This document shows positions 1 to 7,811 of a stretch of DNA of 64,000 nt, one piece after another. This DNA is from Lewinellaceae bacterium (GTDB lineage Bacteria > Bacteroidota > Bacteroidia > Chitinophagales > Saprospiraceae). The position numbers were made by a program, and so were the translations under genes. The notes beneath the pieces were generated by a model. That model was not told where the DNA came from, did no database searches, and was given only the letters and a program-made list of their open reading frames with translations. The stretch is taken from positions 44,518 to 108,517 of the forward strand of contig JADJSY010000025.1 of assembly GCA_016711435.1 (NCBI GenBank). The letters are read 5' to 3'. Numbering within the stretch: position 1 is the stretch's first letter; each line of letters opens with the position of its first letter.

Positions 1-726
1 ATACCTTACCGGGAGACAATCACCAAGGAAGTCAACCAGGATTACCGCCACAAAAAACAGACGGGCGGCGCCGGTCAGTTCGCCGAGGTGCACCTGCGCG
101 TCGAACCTTACTACGAGGGCATTCCTGCGCCGCACGGACTAAACGCCAAAAACATAGAGGTAGAAGACCTGAAATGGGGCGGCAAGTTTTGCTTTGTCTG
201 GGCCATTGTCGGCGGGGTCATCGACAGCCGCTTTACCAATGCCATCAAAAAAGGCATTATGTCCAAAATGGAAGAAGGGCCCGGCACGGGTTCTTATTGC
301 CGCGACATCCGCGTAAGTGTCTACGACGGCAAAATGCACGACGTGGACTCCAATGATATGGCCTTCCAGTTGGCCTCCACCATGTGTTTCAAAGAGGCTT
401 TTATGAAAGCGGGGCCGCAAATTCTGGAACCGATTTACGACCTGGAAGTGATGTGCGACGCAGAAGTAATGGGCAATGTCATGGGCGACCTGCAAACGCG
501 CCGCGCCATCATCATGGGCATGGACGCCGACGGGCATTACCAGGTCATCAAGGCGCGTGTGCCGCTCAAGGAATTACATAAATACTCGTCCACGCTGCGT
601 TCGCTCACGCAAGGCAAGGCCAAATTCAGCATCGCTTTTGCGGAATACGGGCCTGTACCGAGCGATATTCAGGCCAAAATCACGGCGGAATACGCGAAGG
701 AACAGGCGGCGCACGGGGAACATTAG
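1..726 (+). CDS. Elongation factor G paralogue, C-terminal part (5' end outside window)
   Basis: Partial gene, open from base 1, 241 residues to the stop. It holds EF-G domains IV and V, the part that enters the ribosomal A site during translocation. The domain IV opening is visible (YRETI, then KKQTGGAGQFAEV), followed by GGVI, the YDGKMHDVDSNDMAF block and the domain V PIYDLEV...GDLQTRRA block. Ordinary EF-G runs almost directly from the first block into IVGGVI. Here about 25 residues with KWGGKFCFVWAIVGG lie between them, which resembles the second EF-G (EF-G2/FusA2) of Bacteroidota rather than canonical FusA. The GTPase domain that would settle this is outside the window. The stop is followed at once by an inverted repeat. 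Confidence 0.9.
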   Translation: MPYRETITKEVNQDYRHKKQTGGAGQFAEVHLRVEPYYEGIPAPHGLNAKNIEVEDLKWGGKFCFVWAIVGGVIDSRFTNAIKKGIMSKMEEGPGTGSYCRDIRVSVYDGKMHDVDSNDMAFQLASTMCFKEAFMKAGPQILEPIYDLEVMCDAEVMGNVMGDLQTRRAIIMGMDADGHYQVIKARVPLKELHKYSSTLRSLTQGKAKFSIAFAEYGPVPSDIQAKITAEYAKEQAAHGEH

Positions 727-836
727 GGTTGATTGTTGAGGGTTGAGATTGTTGAGGGCCGCTCTGTGAACGAACGTTTTGTTCAGTGGATGATAACCCT
801 CATCAACCTTCATCAACCTCAACATCCCTTCAACCT
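726..836. repeat. Intergenic inverted repeat, family A, copy 1
   Basis: The left arm is built of GTTGA/TTGAGGG phrases and the right arm of their complements (CCCTCATCAACC, CATCAACC). They enclose an imperfect core, CCGCTCTGTGAAC ... GTTCAGTGG. It fills the gap between two convergent genes; the stop codon of the SNF2 gene lies inside the right arm. The arms are less well matched than in other copies of the family. It could act as a two-way terminator, but there is no clean T run. Confidence 0.75.
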
Positions 837-3800
837 AAAAGCCCCAACACATCCTCCTTCGTCAGTTTTTTGATAAAGCCCTGTTCTGTGCTGATCAGTT
901 CTTTGGCGATACCTTTTTTCTTTTCTTGCAGGATCAGGATTTTCTCCTCGATGGTGTCTTTGCAAATCATTTTGTAGGCAAACACCTTCTTCGTCTGGCC
1001 GATGCGGTGTGCGCGGTCGATGGCCTGTTGCTCTACGGCAGGGTTCCACCAGGGATCGACGAGGTAAACATAATCGGCTTCCGTGAGATTGATACCGACC
1101 CCGCCGGCTTTGAGGCTCATCAGGAATACGCGGCAATGCTCCGAGTCCTGGAAGCGGCCTACCCTTTGGGCGCGGTCAGTTGTGGCGCCGTCCAGGTATT
1201 CGTACGGAATGCCTGCTTTTTCGAGGTGTTGTTTGATTAAATCCAGCATTTTCAGGAACTGGGAGAACACCAGAATTTGATGGTGTCCGGCATTTTCTTC
1301 AATTTCACGAACGATCTCTTCTAATTTTGCCGACTCGTCGCCATAGTCCGCATCGTCGGAAAGCAGGGCCGGGGAATCGCATATCTGGCGCAGTTTGAGC
1401 AGCCCTTCGAGGATCAGAAATGCGGCTTTGTCCTTGCCGTCCGTTGTCATTTTGTCGGCAATTTTCTGGCGGTACATCTCCCGGAACGTATCGTACACTT
1501 TGCGCTGTTTTTTGCCCATTTCGCAAAAGAGCGTCATCTCCGTTTTGTCAGGCAGGTCTTTGGCCACCTCGTCTTTGGTGCGTTTGAGGATAAAGGGGTA
1601 AATGAGTTTTCGCAACGACCGCGCGGCGTTTTCATCGCGGTATTTGTCGATGGGCGTTGCAAATTCGGTTCTGAAAAAATCCTGACTGCCGAGCAGTCCG
1701 GGGTTTAAAAAATCCATTTGCGAATACAAGTCGAAGGTATTGTTCTCCACCGGCGTACCCGTCATTACTAAGCGGTTTTGAGCGCTCAGCAGTTTAACGG
1801 CTTTGGACACCTGCGCCTGCGGATTTTTGATGGCCTGCGACTCATCAAGCACCACGTAGTTGAATACAAAATCTTTCAGGTGTTCGATATCGCTGCGCAG
1901 GGTGCCGTAGGTTGTCAGGATAATGTCGTGGTTGCGAAAATCGCCGGTATCCTTGCTGCGACCGATGCCACGGTGCACGAACACGCTCAATTCCGGCGCA
2001 AATTTCTGCACCTCGGCCTGCCAGTTAAAGATCAGCGTAGTGGGCACCACCACGAGGTTAACGGCGTCTGGTTTTTCTTCTTTTTGAGCCTGCAGGAAAG
2101 TGAGCACCTGGAGCGTTTTACCGAGACCCATGTCGTCGGCCAGGCAGCCGCCCCAGTTGAATTCTTCGAGAAAGCGCAGCCACTTGAAACCTTCCATCTG
2201 GTAATTGCGCAGATCGGCGCGCGCGTTTTTCGGCAGGTTTACCGCTTTTATTTCCTTGAAATTCAGGAGTTTATTCTTTTTCTCCATAATTTCCTGCAAC
2301 AGTTTTTCATTGTCGATCTGATCATACAAATCGTCGATGATGGAAAAGTGCAGCTTGGAAACCTGGACCGAGTCGTTTTTGACCTGGCCGAATTTGAACA
2401 GCGTGGCGTATTTGGTCAGCCATTCTTCGGGCAACATGCCGATGGTGCCGTCGGCGAGTTGGATGTAGTTTTGTTTGTTGACCACCGCTTTTTTGAGGTC
2501 GCTCAGGGAGACGGATTGATCGCCGAAAGATATTTCCATCTTCATATCGAACCAGTCGATGCCCGAGGAGGCCCTGATTTTGAACGTAGGGCGGTGCTGG
2601 TTGTATTTGAATTTTTTCAGTTGTGCAAATCCGAACACGGCCATGCCGCGGGCGCTTGTTTCTTCAAAAAACCGGTACAACCAGTTGTTTTTCAGCACTT
2701 CGGCGAAAGGCAGGTAAAAAAAGGACTGGCCTGCCTGGTGTTGAAAATCGGGGTGCAGGTTTTCAAAAAAATCAAGCAGCGCCCTTTCCGGCGCAGGGTC
2801 GCGTTCCCAGACTGTAATATTGCCCTCTGCATAGGATACCCTGTTTTTTTTGCCATCCACAGAAAATTCCCATTCTTCCGCAGCATCCTTCATGTGTTCA
2901 TTTTGATAAGCAAACGCAGGGACAAAGAGCAGGTTTTCTTCGTCTTCTTTCAGGTAAATTCGCTCTTCCTTGAATTGAAGTGTTTGATAATCAATGGGTT
3001 TGTCAATATCCAGATCGACCGAAAAATGCTGGGTGAGCGGCAGCACAAAATCGGCTAGAAATCCTTCCATCTGCGTGGCGCGTACGCTTATTTTGCCCGT
3101 GGGGCCGAATTGCTGCGACAGCGCAGCGTCTTTCCAGCCGGCAAAGCGCATCATTTTATTTTCGTGGCTTAACAACCAGAAACCGTGTCGTTTGATCTGT
3201 TGGAGCGATACCGCTTCGTCCTCCGTTGCGATACGGCACTCCAACACCGCCTGATCGCCTTCTTCCCGGAAGGACAGGCTGAGTCTTGCCGGGTGGGTAT
3301 CCACCTGTACCCGCTGCATCGAATTGACATGATGGTTTGCATTGGGGCTGATTACCGTAACGTGATCTTTCAACAGCGGAAAAACCTGTTCCCACAGCGT
3401 ACCGATATACGTCTGGGCAGCGCGCAATGTATCTTCGTTTAAATCACTGGAAGAAAAATTATATATCCAGCGCGGCACGTTTGCACCCGCAGTGCGGATC
3501 GCTTCCATAATGTTGTGGGTCTGGAAACGTTTTCTGGCCACCCCGAGCAACCTGCTGTCTTCCGGGGTAATGACGGGGATTTCGGTATTGTAGCCGCGAT
3601 AGAGATCGTCTATTTTGGAGATGTGTGAAAGTTTGTCTTTGGCGGGATTGTAACGGGCAGTGAGCGGGGTCAGTACCACATCCGGCAGGCTATGTCCGTG
3701 CTCTATCGTAAAGGAAAAAATCAAAATAGTATTGCCTTCCCGTTCTTCTTCCGTCATTTTCGGCGCCTTATAAGCCTGATTATCGGGGCTTATTTTTGTT

Positions 3801-4621
3801 TCTACAGTTCCCCACCAGCTTTTTAATGCCTCGGTCGAACGGATAGATGGATCCAGGATTTTCATTTCCATCTGCCCGCTGTTATTGATTTTAAATTCAA
3901 ACTTCCCGCTGAGATTATCCTCCGTACTGAATCCGTACGCCGCCAGCATCTGGTTTTTTTCAGGCGTCCAATCGCGCATTACCTCAAAAGCCAATATGCC
4001 GAATTGGTCGCGCAGGGCCTGCAATCCGACTAACTTGTGCGGGCACAAGGGGTAGGGCAATTCCTGCGCACAGGAGCAGGAACTACGTATAACGCCCGGG
4101 ACTACACGGGTGAAACGCATGGTAAAAGACTCTTTGCCGTACCTGGCCGAGCATTCAGCGATGCCATTTTCCGCTGAAAGAATGGTAGCCGCCGTCAGGT
4201 TGTTGCGCATTTTCCAATGCGCCGGGGAGACCAAATGTTGCAAATAGGGATCGCTCAAATTGGGTAGCAGCAACTCGCTATCGAGCATGGAGTACTGTTT
4301 TTCCACTTCTTCTTCAATGCCCAGTTCATCGAGTTCCAGGAGTGCAGCCACAATGTGTTTGCAGGCGCCGCCCCAGTCGTAGGGGCAGCTGCACGAGGCA
4401 TTTATGGATCGGTTGCCGTTAAAACCTGAAATGCTGACCATATAATGCTGAAACCCGCTATCACTTTTTACTTTGAATATGGCGATGCCCGTTTTCGATC
4501 GATCTATTGATTTCAAAGTAGCATACCCATTCTTGTACATGGGAAGCCCTTTATCCATGGACTGTCTATTGACATGCGTAGCCAGGTACTCTTCTATTTT
4601 TGAATTGATCTCTCTTTGCAC
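830..4621 (-). CDS. SWIM zinc-finger SNF2-family helicase/ATPase
   Basis: 1263 residues with a GTG start. A SWIM zinc finger lies near residues 77-92 (CSCPYDWGGACKH) and a second Cys/His cluster near 195 (CSCAQELPYPLCPHK). A long middle region leads to the SNF2 ATPase core: Walker A DDMGLGKT (about 830), DESQ motif II (about 927), LVMTGTPVENN motif III, and the helicase C domain ending in QAIDRAHRIGQ (about 1203). SNF2 proteins of this type are ATP-driven DNA translocases that act on protein-DNA complexes; their bacterial role is poorly defined. Length and order match the SWIM-SNF2 proteins common in Bacteroidota. It is convergent with the EF-G gene and divergent from the next gene across a nested palindrome. 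Confidence 0.95.
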   Translation of the reverse strand: MQREINSKIEEYLATHVNRQSMDKGLPMYKNGYATLKSIDRSKTGIAIFKVKSDSGFQHYMVSISGFNGNRSINASCSCPYDWGGACKHIVAALLELDELGIEEEVEKQYSMLDSELLLPNLSDPYLQHLVSPAHWKMRNNLTAATILSAENGIAECSARYGKESFTMRFTRVVPGVIRSSCSCAQELPYPLCPHKLVGLQALRDQFGILAFEVMRDWTPEKNQMLAAYGFSTEDNLSGKFEFKINNSGQMEMKILDPSIRSTEALKSWWGTVETKISPDNQAYKAPKMTEEEREGNTILIFSFTIEHGHSLPDVVLTPLTARYNPAKDKLSHISKIDDLYRGYNTEIPVITPEDSRLLGVARKRFQTHNIMEAIRTAGANVPRWIYNFSSSDLNEDTLRAAQTYIGTLWEQVFPLLKDHVTVISPNANHHVNSMQRVQVDTHPARLSLSFREEGDQAVLECRIATEDEAVSLQQIKRHGFWLLSHENKMMRFAGWKDAALSQQFGPTGKISVRATQMEGFLADFVLPLTQHFSVDLDIDKPIDYQTLQFKEERIYLKEDEENLLFVPAFAYQNEHMKDAAEEWEFSVDGKKNRVSYAEGNITVWERDPAPERALLDFFENLHPDFQHQAGQSFFYLPFAEVLKNNWLYRFFEETSARGMAVFGFAQLKKFKYNQHRPTFKIRASSGIDWFDMKMEISFGDQSVSLSDLKKAVVNKQNYIQLADGTIGMLPEEWLTKYATLFKFGQVKNDSVQVSKLHFSIIDDLYDQIDNEKLLQEIMEKKNKLLNFKEIKAVNLPKNARADLRNYQMEGFKWLRFLEEFNWGGCLADDMGLGKTLQVLTFLQAQKEEKPDAVNLVVVPTTLIFNWQAEVQKFAPELSVFVHRGIGRSKDTGDFRNHDIILTTYGTLRSDIEHLKDFVFNYVVLDESQAIKNPQAQVSKAVKLLSAQNRLVMTGTPVENNTFDLYSQMDFLNPGLLGSQDFFRTEFATPIDKYRDENAARSLRKLIYPFILKRTKDEVAKDLPDKTEMTLFCEMGKKQRKVYDTFREMYRQKIADKMTTDGKDKAAFLILEGLLKLRQICDSPALLSDDADYGDESAKLEEIVREIEENAGHHQILVFSQFLKMLDLIKQHLEKAGIPYEYLDGATTDRAQRVGRFQDSEHCRVFLMSLKAGGVGINLTEADYVYLVDPWWNPAVEQQAIDRAHRIGQTKKVFAYKMICKDTIEEKILILQEKKKGIAKELISTEQGFIKKLTKEDVLGLLG

Positions 4622-4694
4622 GGGTCAAAAATTTACAGGTATGGCAAAGGTCAAAAATCCGGATAAAATTTCCGCATATTTGCCGCTTCGTTCA

Positions 4695-4799
4695 GGTCGC
4701 ATTTCAAATGTCGCTGCGGGTGTCATTGACGGGGTGACTTGAAGTCACCCCGTCAATAGGTGTCGCGGAATACTGCCAGGCGACAATTTGAAATGCACC
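4695..4799. repeat. Nested perfect palindrome between divergent genes
   Basis: The inner palindrome at 4725-4757 has 16-bp perfect arms (ATTGACGGGGTGACTT and its complement) around a single base. An outer pair, 4695-4714 and 4780-4799, matches over about 19 of 20 positions with one offset gap (GCATTTCAAA / TTTGAAATGC). There is no T run, and it lies between divergent genes, so a terminator is unlikely. The centre GGTGACTnnnAGTCACC recurs at 17457-17487. Confidence 0.85.
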
Positions 4800-4824
4800 C
4801 TTCGCTCATGTCATAATCGTCTGT

Positions 4825-5583
4825 ATGTCATTATTAAAATGGTTTATTCCTTTAGAGGATCAAAAACAACACGAGGGCAGGTTTACCGACCTGCGTTCGG
4901 AAATGATTCTGGCCACCATACAGCGCCTGGAAAATCGCATCCGCGAGCGTTTCCCGGAGTCCGGGTTGTTGAAGGTTTGTGTTGAATTCCGCATCCTGGC
5001 GGAAGAATTACAGGGGCTTGCGCAGGGCTTGGTTCCGCCTATCTGGCCGGTTCGGATTGTTGCTTTTGCCGCCGCTTTCTTATTGCTGGGATTAGTGATG
5101 TGGGCACTCAGTCAGTTAATTGAGCATTTTACCTTTAATGCTGAGGGAATACATGATTTGCTGCAATCCACGGAATCGGCAATTAACGAACTGATCTTTC
5201 TCGGGCTGGCGCTTTACTTCCTGATCGGTCTGGAAACCCGCCTGAAACGCAGCTCTGCCTTGCGCGCGCTGCACCGCCTGCGCAGTATTGCACACGTCGT
5301 GGATATGCACCAACTGACCAAAGACCCCGCCCATGTATTGGGCAAACTGTCGGAAACAACCACCTCACCCGAACGGACGCTGACCCGGCATGAACTGACC
5401 CGTTACCTCGATTATTCTTCTGAAATGCTGGCGCTGAATGCCAAAATAGCAGCCCTTTTTGCCCAGAATATTGATGATCCGGTGGTGTTGAACGCTGTTA
5501 ATGACCTCGAACAACTGGCACAGGGACTATCCGGAAAAATATGGCAAAAAATCATGATCCTCGACCTGGCTGACGAGGATTAG
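4825..5583 (+). CDS. Hypothetical membrane protein, two predicted transmembrane helices
   Basis: 252 residues, ATG start. I do not recognise the family. The first 75 residues are charged and probably helical. Two hydrophobic stretches follow: residues 78-103 (VRIVAFAAAFLLLGLVMWAL) and about 128-146 (ELIFLGLALYFLIGLE). The remaining 100 residues are soluble and helical, ending in an acidic LADED tail. No catalytic motif is visible. It reads as a standalone gene: the left neighbour is divergent, and about 430 bases with a good promoter separate it from the next gene. Confidence 0.8.
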   Translation: MSLLKWFIPLEDQKQHEGRFTDLRSEMILATIQRLENRIRERFPESGLLKVCVEFRILAEELQGLAQGLVPPIWPVRIVAFAAAFLLLGLVMWALSQLIEHFTFNAEGIHDLLQSTESAINELIFLGLALYFLIGLETRLKRSSALRALHRLRSIAHVVDMHQLTKDPAHVLGKLSETTTSPERTLTRHELTRYLDYSSEMLALNAKIAALFAQNIDDPVVLNAVNDLEQLAQGLSGKIWQKIMILDLADED

Positions 5584-6017
5584 CCGCTGTTTGTTTATGT
5601 TAAAAATAGACAAATTCAACATTTTGTCAATCCCGTTACGTTACTTCGCCTTCGCTCTTCAAACATTGCAGGATTTTGAAGAGAACAGTTAATTGCAAAT
5701 TTTTATACGTTTTTGTATTTCAATTGATGATAAAATTGCGGCAAATGACACTTTTTTTGTTCAATTAACCTTGAAAAGTTGATTTTTGAGCAAAAAGTTT
5801 TGTTTACCAAAGATGCTTTGCTACTTTTGTGCGCCTCTCTTCTCTAATTCAGAGCCAAATAAGACTCTAACAAACTGAGGGAATCACTTGGCGCACACAA
5901 ACGGGTTACTTTTCTGACGAAAACAATCTATTTTAATCTTCAGAAATAGCCCGCCGGCAAGATGTTGCAATTTTGAGGTATTGCAAATACATGATTCGCT
6001 TGGTAAAGACTAAAAGT
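5584..6017 (+). other. Long intergenic region and 5' leader of the M23 peptidase gene
   Basis: AT-rich, no convincing gene. The left 200 bases show nothing clear. A strong promoter lies at 5798-5829. Downstream, GTGCGCC (5829-5835) can pair with GGCGCAC (5890-5896) around about 54 bases that include a small CTCT-AGAG hairpin. The leader would be about 180 bases if translation starts at 6018. Because the 5' half of the stem overlaps the -7 box and the likely transcription start, it may be a DNA palindrome (operator) instead of an RNA fold. Confidence 0.5.
5798..5829 (+). promoter_or_regulatory. Bacteroidota-type promoter upstream of the M23 peptidase gene
   Basis: TTTTG (-33 element) at 5798-5802, then exactly 19 bases, then TACTTTTG (5822-5829), which fits the TAnnTTTG -7 consensus of the Bacteroidota sigma-ABfr. 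This is the best match to the consensus pair found in the window. Confidence 0.65.
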
Positions 6018-7001
6018 ATGGGCAGGAAAGAAAAGTTTGTTTACAACATTCATACACTCACCTACGAGAAAGTTGTCATTCCCTTTAAAACCCGCATTTG
6101 GCAAGCCTTCGGTTTCTTCTCCGTTGTTCTTGTTACTTCATTTGCCTTATTAGCATTGTTGTATTCCTGGTTCCCTTCTCCCCGTGAGAAAGAATTGGTG
6201 CGGGAGATCGAACAAATGGAATATAAATACAGCCAGCTCAACGGCCAGGTGGAAATGATGGGCAAAGTCCTCACGAATATCCAGCAACGAGACGCCAACG
6301 TACACCGCGCTGTTTTCGGAATGGATCCAATCGACAAAGACATCTGGATGGCAGGCGTCGGCGGCCACGAATCACACCCTGAACTGGCAGCGTTCAAATA
6401 CGGCGCAGATGCCGTCGGCTCCACCCTCGAAAAAGTTGACTTACTCAGCCGCCAGTTGGCCCTGCAAAGCAAATCGCTCGATACCTTACAGCAATTAGCC
6501 AACAATCAGCAAAATATGCTGGCATCCCTGCCGAGCATCAAACCTGTACGGGAAGACAAACTGCAAAAAAGTATCGGTACCCTTTCAGGTTTCGGCAATC
6601 GTATCCACCCGGTATATAAGGTAAGAAAATTCCACGCCGGTCTCGACTTCCCGGCACGTGTCGGTACCGCTATTCAGGCAACCGGCGACGGTGTCGTGGT
6701 AGAAGCAGGATGGCATTCCGGCTATGGCAACTGTATCAAAATCAGTCATGGCTACGGATACGAATCCTTGTATGCCCACATGAACAGGATGACTGTTCGC
6801 CCTGGGGAAAAAGTCAAAAAAGGACATAAGATCGGCGAAGTAGGCGATACTGGTCTGTCCACTGCGCCACACCTGCACTACGAAGTGCATTACAAAGGCA
6901 ACCCGATCAATCCCATCAATTTCTGTATGGACAATCTTACGCCGCAGGAATACCAGCAAATGGTCAACAGCGCCAATATGGCCAACCAATCACTCGATTA
7001 A
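6018..7001 (+). CDS. M23-family peptidase (LytM domain), membrane anchored
   Basis: 327 residues from the chosen start. One transmembrane helix near residues 32-53 (FGFFSVVLVTSFALLALLYS) is followed by a periplasmic coiled-coil-like segment (EKELVREIEQMEYKYSQLNG) and a C-terminal LytM domain. That domain keeps the zinc ligands: H..D in KFHAGLDFPA and HLHYEVH near the end. M23 enzymes cut peptidoglycan cross-bridges; anchored versions act in cell-wall remodelling. In-frame starts exist upstream (TTG 5973, ATG 5991). I chose 6018 because MGRKEKFVYNIHTLTYEKV matches the usual N-terminus of these Bacteroidota proteins; 5991 remains possible. A terminator follows 90 bases after the stop. Confidence 0.93.
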   Translation: MGRKEKFVYNIHTLTYEKVVIPFKTRIWQAFGFFSVVLVTSFALLALLYSWFPSPREKELVREIEQMEYKYSQLNGQVEMMGKVLTNIQQRDANVHRAVFGMDPIDKDIWMAGVGGHESHPELAAFKYGADAVGSTLEKVDLLSRQLALQSKSLDTLQQLANNQQNMLASLPSIKPVREDKLQKSIGTLSGFGNRIHPVYKVRKFHAGLDFPARVGTAIQATGDGVVVEAGWHSGYGNCIKISHGYGYESLYAHMNRMTVRPGEKVKKGHKIGEVGDTGLSTAPHLHYEVHYKGNPINPINFCMDNLTPQEYQQMVNSANMANQSLD

Positions 7002-7091
7002 AATTTTACTTACTTTTCTATATTCATACTACACACAGAATCGGGCAACAATAACAGCCTTTCGAATCCTCACGGAAACGATAAACCGCAG

Positions 7092-7126
7092 AAAGAGGGG
7101 GTGCCACATCGGTGCCCTCTTTTTTT
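7092..7126 (+). terminator. Rho-independent terminator
   Basis: AAAGAGGG (7092-7099) pairs with CCCTCTTT (about 7115-7122). The loop holds a further short GCC/GGT pairing, and a run of T follows to 7126. It lies 90 bases after the M23 stop and ahead of the FKBP gene, so it probably separates the two transcripts. Confidence 0.75.
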
Positions 7127-7198
7127 ATTTGAATGGCATACCTGTCCGCGTCTGAATTAGCAGTACCTTGCGCCGAATTTTACAAAAAAAAATTTACA

Positions 7199-7705
7199 AT
7201 GGTTATTGAACCCAACAAAGTGGTCTCTGTACACTATACCCTGACAGAAGGAACTGCCGATGGGCAGTTGGTTGAATCCACCACCGGTGGCGAACCGCTG
7301 GCATTTATTTATGGCGTAGGCATGATGATCCCGGACTTTGAAAAGAACCTGAGCGGTATGAAATCGGGCGACACCTTTGCTTTTGGTATCGCAGCGGCCA
7401 GCGCCTACGGTGTATACGATGAGACAGCACTGGTAGAAGTGCCCAAAAATATGTTTGAAGTAGATGGCAAAATACCGGACGGGCTGCTCGAAATCGGCAA
7501 TATGCTGCCACTCACCGACCAGGAGGGCAACCACTTTCAAGGCATGGTCGCCTGGGTTGGATTAGACAAGGTCAAGATTGATTTCAACCATCCGATGGCA
7601 GGGGTCGATCTTTTCTTTACCGGACATGTTGAAAACGTGCGCGATGCCGAACCTGCCGAACTGGAGCATGGGCATGTGCATGGAGCGGGCGGGCACCACC
7701 ACTGA
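7199..7705 (+). CDS. FKBP-type peptidyl-prolyl isomerase, SlyD-like, with His-rich tail
   Basis: 168 residues. The FKBP fold has the SlyD arrangement: VSVHYTLTE near the start, the GEPLAFIYGVGMMIPDFEKNLSGM active-site block, then an IF (insert-in-flap) domain (QEGNHFQGMVAWVGLDKVKIDFNHP) and a return strand LFFTGHVENVRDA. SlyD proteins are prolyl isomerases and chaperones. The tail EHGHVHGAGGHHH is a likely metal-binding tail, as in E. coli SlyD, which feeds nickel to hydrogenase; no nickel enzyme is seen here. The frame is open to 7133, but ATG 7199 is where family similarity begins. Confidence 0.93.
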   Translation: MVIEPNKVVSVHYTLTEGTADGQLVESTTGGEPLAFIYGVGMMIPDFEKNLSGMKSGDTFAFGIAAASAYGVYDETALVEVPKNMFEVDGKIPDGLLEIGNMLPLTDQEGNHFQGMVAWVGLDKVKIDFNHPMAGVDLFFTGHVENVRDAEPAELEHGHVHGAGGHHH

Positions 7706-7811
7706 TAAAGGGCAAAAAACAAAGGGCAAGGCAACAAAAAGGCAAAGGGCAAATTATATGATGTGGTTATTTCATTTGCCCTTTGCTCCTTGCTTTTGCC
7801 CTTTGTTTTTT
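7706..7811. repeat. Intergenic inverted repeat, AAAGGGCAAAAG phrase family (E)
   Basis: It starts directly after the FKBP stop and runs to the SusD stop. The left arm is AAAGGGC/AAAGGCA phrases; the right arm has the complement (TTTGCCCTTTGC, TTTTGCCCTTTG). The loop is about 20 bases of AT-rich sequence. The arms match with several gaps. Fragments of the same phrase occur at 17308-17335 (upstream of the GH144-esterase gene), 54757-54795 and weakly at 60245. Confidence 0.75.

Noticed and set aside
726..836. Phrase repeats considered as a CRISPR array
   Set aside because: Repeat units are short, back to back and lack unique spacers of constant length; no cas gene is in the window.
1778..3058. 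426-codon open frame on the plus strand
   Set aside because: It lies wholly inside the SNF2 gene on the other strand. Its translation is low-complexity (rich in F, H, Q, V) with no family likeness.
5829..5896. c-di-AMP (ydaO) riboswitch or 6S RNA ahead of the M23 gene
   Set aside because: No ydaO consensus was recognised, the element is only about 70 bases (too short for 6S RNA), and half of its stem overlaps the promoter.
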